A stretch of DNA of 37,377 nt, taken from the NCBI GenBank assembly GCA_049999765.1, contig JBNGIQ010008744.1:1-37377 (forward strand). Direction: 5' to 3'. Position 1 is the first letter of the stretch; the number at the start of each line of letters is the position of its first letter. Origin of the DNA: Phaeoceros laevis (lineage: Eukaryota; Anthocerotophyta; Anthocerotopsida; Notothyladales). Below, in pieces: positions 33,101 to 37,377 of the stretch. A program made the translations under genes and the position numbers. The notes beneath the pieces were generated by a model. That model saw only the letters and a program-made list of their open reading frames with translations. It was not told where the DNA came from and made no database searches.

Positions 33101-33568
33101 TCACTTGCAATTTCACGTCGGCACAGGAAACTTCACTTGCAAACACCTCAGACCCACACTGGCAGATGGAAGAACCTTCTAACGCTACCAAAATCCTGGA
33201 GGCGAGAAGCAACAAGAAATCCGCACAAGACGAAGCGATCACACTACATACAACTCTAAGGTGAGTTTCAAGTAGAGACCAGCAGCTTGGGCGGTGACAG
33301 TGGGAAAGCGCTTATACGATGCGTTTCTTGATCCGCCTATCCCCCTCTCCAAGGACATCCCCATGCCCAGGCGCATCCCCAAATGCGACGCTCTAAACAG
33401 CCCCCCCTTAGCAGTCTGCACTACCAGATCTTTCCCATCCCTGCCGCTCCTGCTCACTGCAAGCCGGGTACGACCTGCTCCATGCGTGCTTCTTCCATGG
33501 TGGTGCAGCTGGGTCGCAGAGGCCGCCCACGACTTGGTGCCGCTGTTAGAGACAGCTGCCAGCTGCAT
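30159..33568 (-). CDS. Plastidic glucose transporter, MFS sugar porter (pGlcT-like)
   Basis: Thirteen exons splice in phase to 555 aa: 33280-33568, 32705-32813, 32459-32526, 32210-32342, 31978-32077, 31777-31889, 31548-31641, 31299-31452, 31058-31204, 30888-30961, 30717-30805, 30479-30593, 30159-30341. Exon 1 encodes a Ser/Arg/Gly-rich stretch of about 95 residues with few acids (MQLAAVSNSGTKSW start), as expected of a plastid transit peptide. Then follow 12 expected membrane helices with sugar-porter signatures: GAILFGYHLGVVNG, ADAIGRKRTFQLD, SPESPRWL, FQQFAGINAVVYYS, MDKQGRKKLL, LLPEIFASKIRAKAVALSLG and ETKGKSLEEIE. The match to Arabidopsis pGlcT (inner-envelope exporter of glucose from starch breakdown) runs the whole length, including the FQLDAIPL, SPTDIRGALGSVNQL and GISSVYLGF blocks. 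The first intron (466 bp) is the longest. Confidence 0.95.
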
Positions 33569-34662
33569 CGTGCAAAGCCGCTGATCGAATTAGGCGGAAG
33601 GAGATGATCAATCAGCTGTCCCCCGATCTTTTCGCCACCTGCCTACATGCGAAAGAACTGTCGGTAAGGACCCCGATCTACAGCCAGACCCGGAATAGCA
33701 ATCAACTAAAAGAGTTGCAAACAAATTCCAAGCTAAGAAGGCACGAAAGGAGAAAAGCTACCCGACACGCGGGGAAGTCTTGCAATAGCAAAACCTTCCA
33801 AAACAGCAGGCATGCACAAGTTCTGGCACCCCAACAGCCAGCTTTCTAGCAGAAAAGCAAGCTCCTGCGCTCACCTAGACGCAGCGAGACTGCTCAAATT
33901 CTCCCCCGCCAGCTCATGCCTCCTCAGGAGCGCAATGCAGCCAGATCAGGAGACACCACACAGCTGCCAGCACTCATATTCTAATTCCCTATCGACGCCA
34001 CACCGGGACCTCCGCAGCGCAGCCTGACCTCCCAAACAAAGCGTCCGCGAAACAGCTCACAAGACGAAGCAACACAACAACACACTGATTTTTTTTGACG
34101 GCAGGATTCACAGGCCAGCCCAACTCGGCAGCAGCGAAGAGGAGGAAAAACCGCAAGCCAGCAAACGCGGGGAAATGAGAAATTGCGGCTGGCTGGCGCA
34201 GGAGGACAGATTGGGCCGGGGCGTTTCAGGCAAGAGACGAGCGGGGCGGGGAAAGAGACGGGGGTGGCGGAAGATTGTAGGCAGGCCTGGCTGGAGAGGA
34301 GGAGCCAAGGACTGTGGCGCTGACGGTTTGCCAGACTCCAAGCCAATATTATACAAACACGCCACTCCCAAGCTTTTGGCTCTATAGTTTACATTAGAGC
34401 CTCCTATGCCTGCAATTCCTACCTTGCGAGTTCCATGGGCAAGTTCCACATCTTGGATTGTCTATATGACGTCCCGAAATGCCACCTGTCGCTATACTGT
34501 GTCCGGGATGGACACGTGTTGATAGGGAATATTTTATAAGCCTGTGAAGTGATCGAGGATAAGTGATTGTAGGTCGATAAAAATTTCCAAACATCTTTGT
34601 TCCAACTTCCAAGCGTGCGTTTCAAAACAATGCCTGTTACTTTAGGACATCGAACAAGACAT

Positions 34663-34706
34663 TGACCATCTAGGTTTGGACACCTGACCATCTAGGTTTG
34701 GACACC
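34663..34706. repeat. Perfect 22-bp tandem duplication
   Basis: The unit beginning TGACCATCTAGG and ending TTTGGACACC occurs at 34663-34684 and immediately again at 34685-34706, without mismatch. Confidence 0.9.
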
Positions 34707-34715
34707 TGCTGTCAA

Positions 34716-34886
34716 GACACATAAGGTCACAACTAGAAAAGTCCAAAAAGAGTGTCTTGACACATAAGGTCACAAGTAGAAAAGTCCAAAAAGAGTGTGG
34801 AGCATGATTTTAGGGAACCAAAGTGGACGCCATCCAAAAAGAGTGTGGAGCATGATTTTAGGGAACCAAAGTGATGGCGTCCACTT
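34716..34886. repeat. Overlapping 40- and 41-bp direct repeats with a 14-bp stem
   Basis: A 40-bp unit (GACACATAAGGTCACAA start) occurs at 34716-34755 and 34759-34798 with one mismatch. A 41-bp unit (TCCAAAAAGAGTGTGG start) occurs at 34785-34825 and 34833-34873, overlapping the end of the first pair. The arms AAGTGGACGCCATC (34821-34834) and GATGGCGTCCACTT (34873-34886) are perfect inverted repeats enclosing the second 41-bp copy almost exactly (38-nt loop). Confidence 0.9.
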
Positions 34887-36243
34887 GCAATGGCACCTGG
34901 ATATATGATGCATTTGGTCACATATTTTGTTGTGCCATCCCTACTGCTTTCTTCAAGTTGAATCCAAGTCATGAATATAATTCTATAATGAGTTCCTTAA
35001 AGGCTTAAACTCCAAACAAATTTTACTCACATTAGTTGAGTCATCTATTCCTCTAAGACGTGATTGTTGGGATAAGTTACTTTGACTGTGTCCTAGTCAC
35101 TCTGACCGACGTTGAAAACCTTTGATCAAGACAAAAGCACAAGAATGATGCGACTGATTATTCTTGGATCTTAATTTCTGATTATCGATGTGTCACAAGT
35201 CTATCCCAACCCCTCATCCCCGACAGCCGGTAAACCACCTATCCCGGTCAACAGAATAAGTTTGACCGGGAACTTCGAACCGGAAAGGGATGGGGACAAA
35301 GAAAACTTTATCCAAAAGAGTGGGCCAGGACGGAATCCAGGGACGGATAAGCGCAACCGGCCGGCCAGGTTAGATTCCGGGAGGGAAGCATACATATATA
35401 TAGATGCAGAGCAGCCCGTTTTGGGCCGGGTAGGTGAAACTGTTCGCCCGAAATGCAACCGGTTGCGATAAGCATGGTTTCCTGCTGTCCACTGTTGCTC
35501 CCCTGCGAGGCGCACATGGCGCAAATGATGCGCATTTTGATTTGCGTGTCTTCATGGACCAGACAACCCAAATACTGTTGTTTTTTCTTTCATCCCACCT
35601 TCCTGACCAGTTCCCATCGGTGGACGGCGGAAACATTTCTGGCGCCTGGTCGCTGTATGAAGGGGAGGGTGAACTTGACGATGATGGGAGGAAGACGTGA
35701 CATGCACGCCAGGCCGCTGCAGTTCCATTGCTTGGTGACTTGACGCATGGGACTCTTTCGCTTTCTGCAGGGTACGCATAGACATACAGTGTAACGATCT
35801 AGCAATTTTTGAGTACGGGGCTACGGGCTGAGCTGAAATAAGGACCCATGACGACCTCGTGCCTATATTGACTCTAGTGCATTGCACGATCTGTTTGGTG
35901 GTAGTACATGGTCATGTCTGAGGCACAGCTAGCTACCTGCCTTGTTCCTCAAGCTTTTACCAAACTAGATGTAGGCTTCCTGTACCTGCAATGGAGGGAT
36001 GGAGAATGAGGTTAGCTGACGGTGTGACACCTCATTGCTTTGTGTGTCATTACTCAGTGGCTACAGTACCCTGGCAAGCGTGGCAAAGATAGATAGAGGG
36101 AGGAATAACATCTCCTCCGAGTCTTGTGTTCTATACCACTGCTTACTTTGAAAACGCTGGAAGAAGCTTGCTCTGACCCGTCCCTGGAAAGGCGTCGTAG
36201 CCCTCCTGCATTGCTCTATGTGAAGAAAGAGCGGTACCAGCTT

Positions 36244-37377
36244 CTACTTGCTGCCCAGGATGTGGGGGTTCTCCGTCCAGAATCGGTCTTGTATAATGTC
36301 ATCGTGCTCAACAACTAGCCTTGTTGCAGCAGAGGCTGAAGTCGCTGTTTCACCATTCCCCCTCGACTTGTCCAGTGTCTGAGACATGCAAGTTCAGAAG
36401 GCTTTGAGATGAAATGCAGCCAGAGACTGAACACGATTACTTGATAGTGCTCACCTACATCGAGTCAAAATGTTCCTACGCAGCAATGGCATACCTTCTT
36501 CCTGTATACTATGGATCCTTTGCGGAAGATCTGGGGAAGATTGTTGTAATTGATGTTGAACTGAGAGAAGAGGAGCTCATTTTTGTACTTAGCTTCTGTA
36601 CCCTGCACAGAAAAGGCACGTTCTGTTACGATTTCACTGCCTGGAAAACTATCCACAAAAGTCGTGAAAATCAAGAAACAGCTGCTTCAATTACCCTGAT
36701 CATCTCTTGTGCCTCGTTCTTGCTCTTCCCTGACAGGACCAACCGCCAGTAGCAGGTGTTGTACTGGTTGTTGATGTGACCTGAGCTAACAACCAGACGT
36801 AAAAAGAAGCTGAAAGTGAGCCAACTTCCACAGCCATGAGTCATCATCACAAGCCACAACTGCATGGAGCCTTGACAATGAACAGAGAGAGAACTTCCAG
36901 GTGCTTCAATACAGCAAAGAAAGAAACACAACAGAGGAAGACAAGAAACTTGACTCACAATCGACCTGGCGCCAGGATAGGTAGTCCCGGAGAATAGCAT
37001 CCGAGGGGTAGCAAACAGCCCTTCCATCAAAAGATGGCGGATATTGCAGCTTTCTTTCCGGCAGAAACTGGGGCCATTTCATCACATATGCCGCAGTAAA
37101 GAGTGAAACAACCCGGGAGACCAGCTTGCTGCCACAGAGACATCATGATGCTCAGTGACAACGGATGAGCGTCGGATGCACGAACGCCGCATGAGAAGCA
37201 GCACACCTACAGCCTACCTCTTACGCCGGTTGTACAGTCGGCTGGTTTTCTGCAGAACAAAGCTGCAACACGCGCATCAGGCACCCACACAGAAGGTGGA
37301 AGCTGCATATAAACCCTCGACACAAAAAAGCTGAGCAGAGAGATGAACAAAGTCGTTAACACACCTGTACTCGTCGC
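36244..37377 (-). CDS. THG1: tRNA-His guanylyltransferase (THG1), 3' part
   Basis: The gene runs off the right edge. Exons visible are 37365-37377 (partial), 37218-37262, 36959-37128, 36695-36780, 36495-36602 and 36244-36378, all in phase, coding for the last 184 residues. The visible part begins at DEYSF, the second acidic metal site of the Thg1 catalytic palm, then SKLVSRVVSLFTAAYVMKW, YPPSFDGRAVCYP, DYLSWRQVDCHINNQYNT, NELLFSQFNINYNNLP, FRKGSIVYRKK, and VVEHDDIIQDRFW with stop TAG at 36244. Thg1 adds the extra G at position -1 of tRNA-His by 3'-5' polymerisation, the identity mark for histidyl-tRNA synthetase. Plant Thg1 proteins often carry two tandem Thg1 domains; this would be the only or the second one. 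Confidence 0.95.

Larger units (their letters stand above)
33569..36243. other. Gene-free region: transporter promoter, duplications, possible retroelement scrap
   Basis: No family-level coding sequence is recognised over 2.7 kb. The part next to 33568 holds the promoter and leader of the glucose transporter. Direct repeats and a hairpin lie at 34663-34886. From 35065 the sequence opens TGTTGGGATAAG and has a TATATATA box at 35395-35402, as an LTR might, but neither a matching end nor a target-site duplication was found. The right end is the 3' flank of THG1. Confidence 0.4.

Noticed and set aside
34108-34449. Minus-strand frames of about 110 codons upstream of the glucose transporter
   Set aside because: Low-complexity Pro/Ser composition, no conserved pattern, several overlapping frames of equal length; most likely promoter or leader sequence.
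35190-35700. Overlapping frames on both strands of about 90-110 codons
   Set aside because: No family resemblance and mutual overlap; they fall in the possible retroelement scrap.
1-37377. CRISPR array, prokaryotic operon or phage defence system
   Set aside because: The tandem repeats have no regular unique spacers, and all recognisable genes are intron-bearing plant nuclear genes.

Overview
This is a gene-dense stretch of a land-plant nuclear genome. The genes have many short GT-AG introns (mostly about 85-165 bp), and the products include a plastid sugar transporter, a PLS-class pentatricopeptide (PPR) editing factor, a MAGO exon-junction protein and plant-type CCCH and AAAP proteins. The PPR repeat style, the PDF-like motif at its N-terminus, the short introns and the packing (a gene about every 3 kb) suggest a non-seed plant such as a lycophyte or bryophyte. 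That placement is inference; no marker in the window fixes the species. Nothing prokaryotic is present.

Layout. 1-2,500 is AT-rich and holds two converging bulb-type (GNA-like) lectin genes, the first cut by a 100-N gap. 2,900-17,419 is a block of five minus-strand genes: a GT8 glycosyltransferase, a single-exon GC-rich alpha/beta hydrolase, a GABA-transporter-like AAAP permease, the exon-junction core protein MAGO, and a 21-exon WDR11-type WD40 trafficking protein. A 1.0 kb divergent intergenic region follows. 18,448-28,127 holds three plus-strand genes: the PPR protein (fused to an OSB-like PDF motif, with an eroded DYW domain behind a stop), a C3H14/15-type tandem CCCH zinc-finger protein, and an unrecognised multi-pass membrane protein. 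30,159-33,568 (minus) is a 13-exon plastidic glucose transporter. The right edge (minus) is the 3' part of tRNA-His guanylyltransferase THG1. Repeat-bearing gene-free DNA lies at about 28.1-30.0 kb and 33.6-36.2 kb.

These are independent housekeeping loci, not an operon or pathway cluster. Exon structures were built by hand from splice motifs, phase continuity and protein-family similarity recalled from knowledge. In six genes all exon phases close with no spare base (GT8 458 aa, AAAP permease 505 aa, MAGO 164 aa, CCCH 612 aa, glucose transporter 555 aa, and the THG1 3' part). In WDR11 two junctions are uncertain, and in the membrane protein one frame change is unexplained. The GT8 intron 2 acceptor, although in phase, is a choice among weak sites.

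Most worth a second look: the PDF-PPR fusion with its truncated DYW tail, a tandem hairpin-forming repeat that contains the WDR11 stop codon, a 22-bp perfect palindrome inside the CCCH intron, nested duplications with a 14-bp stem at 34.7-34.9 kb, and the AT-rich lectin segment at the left edge.
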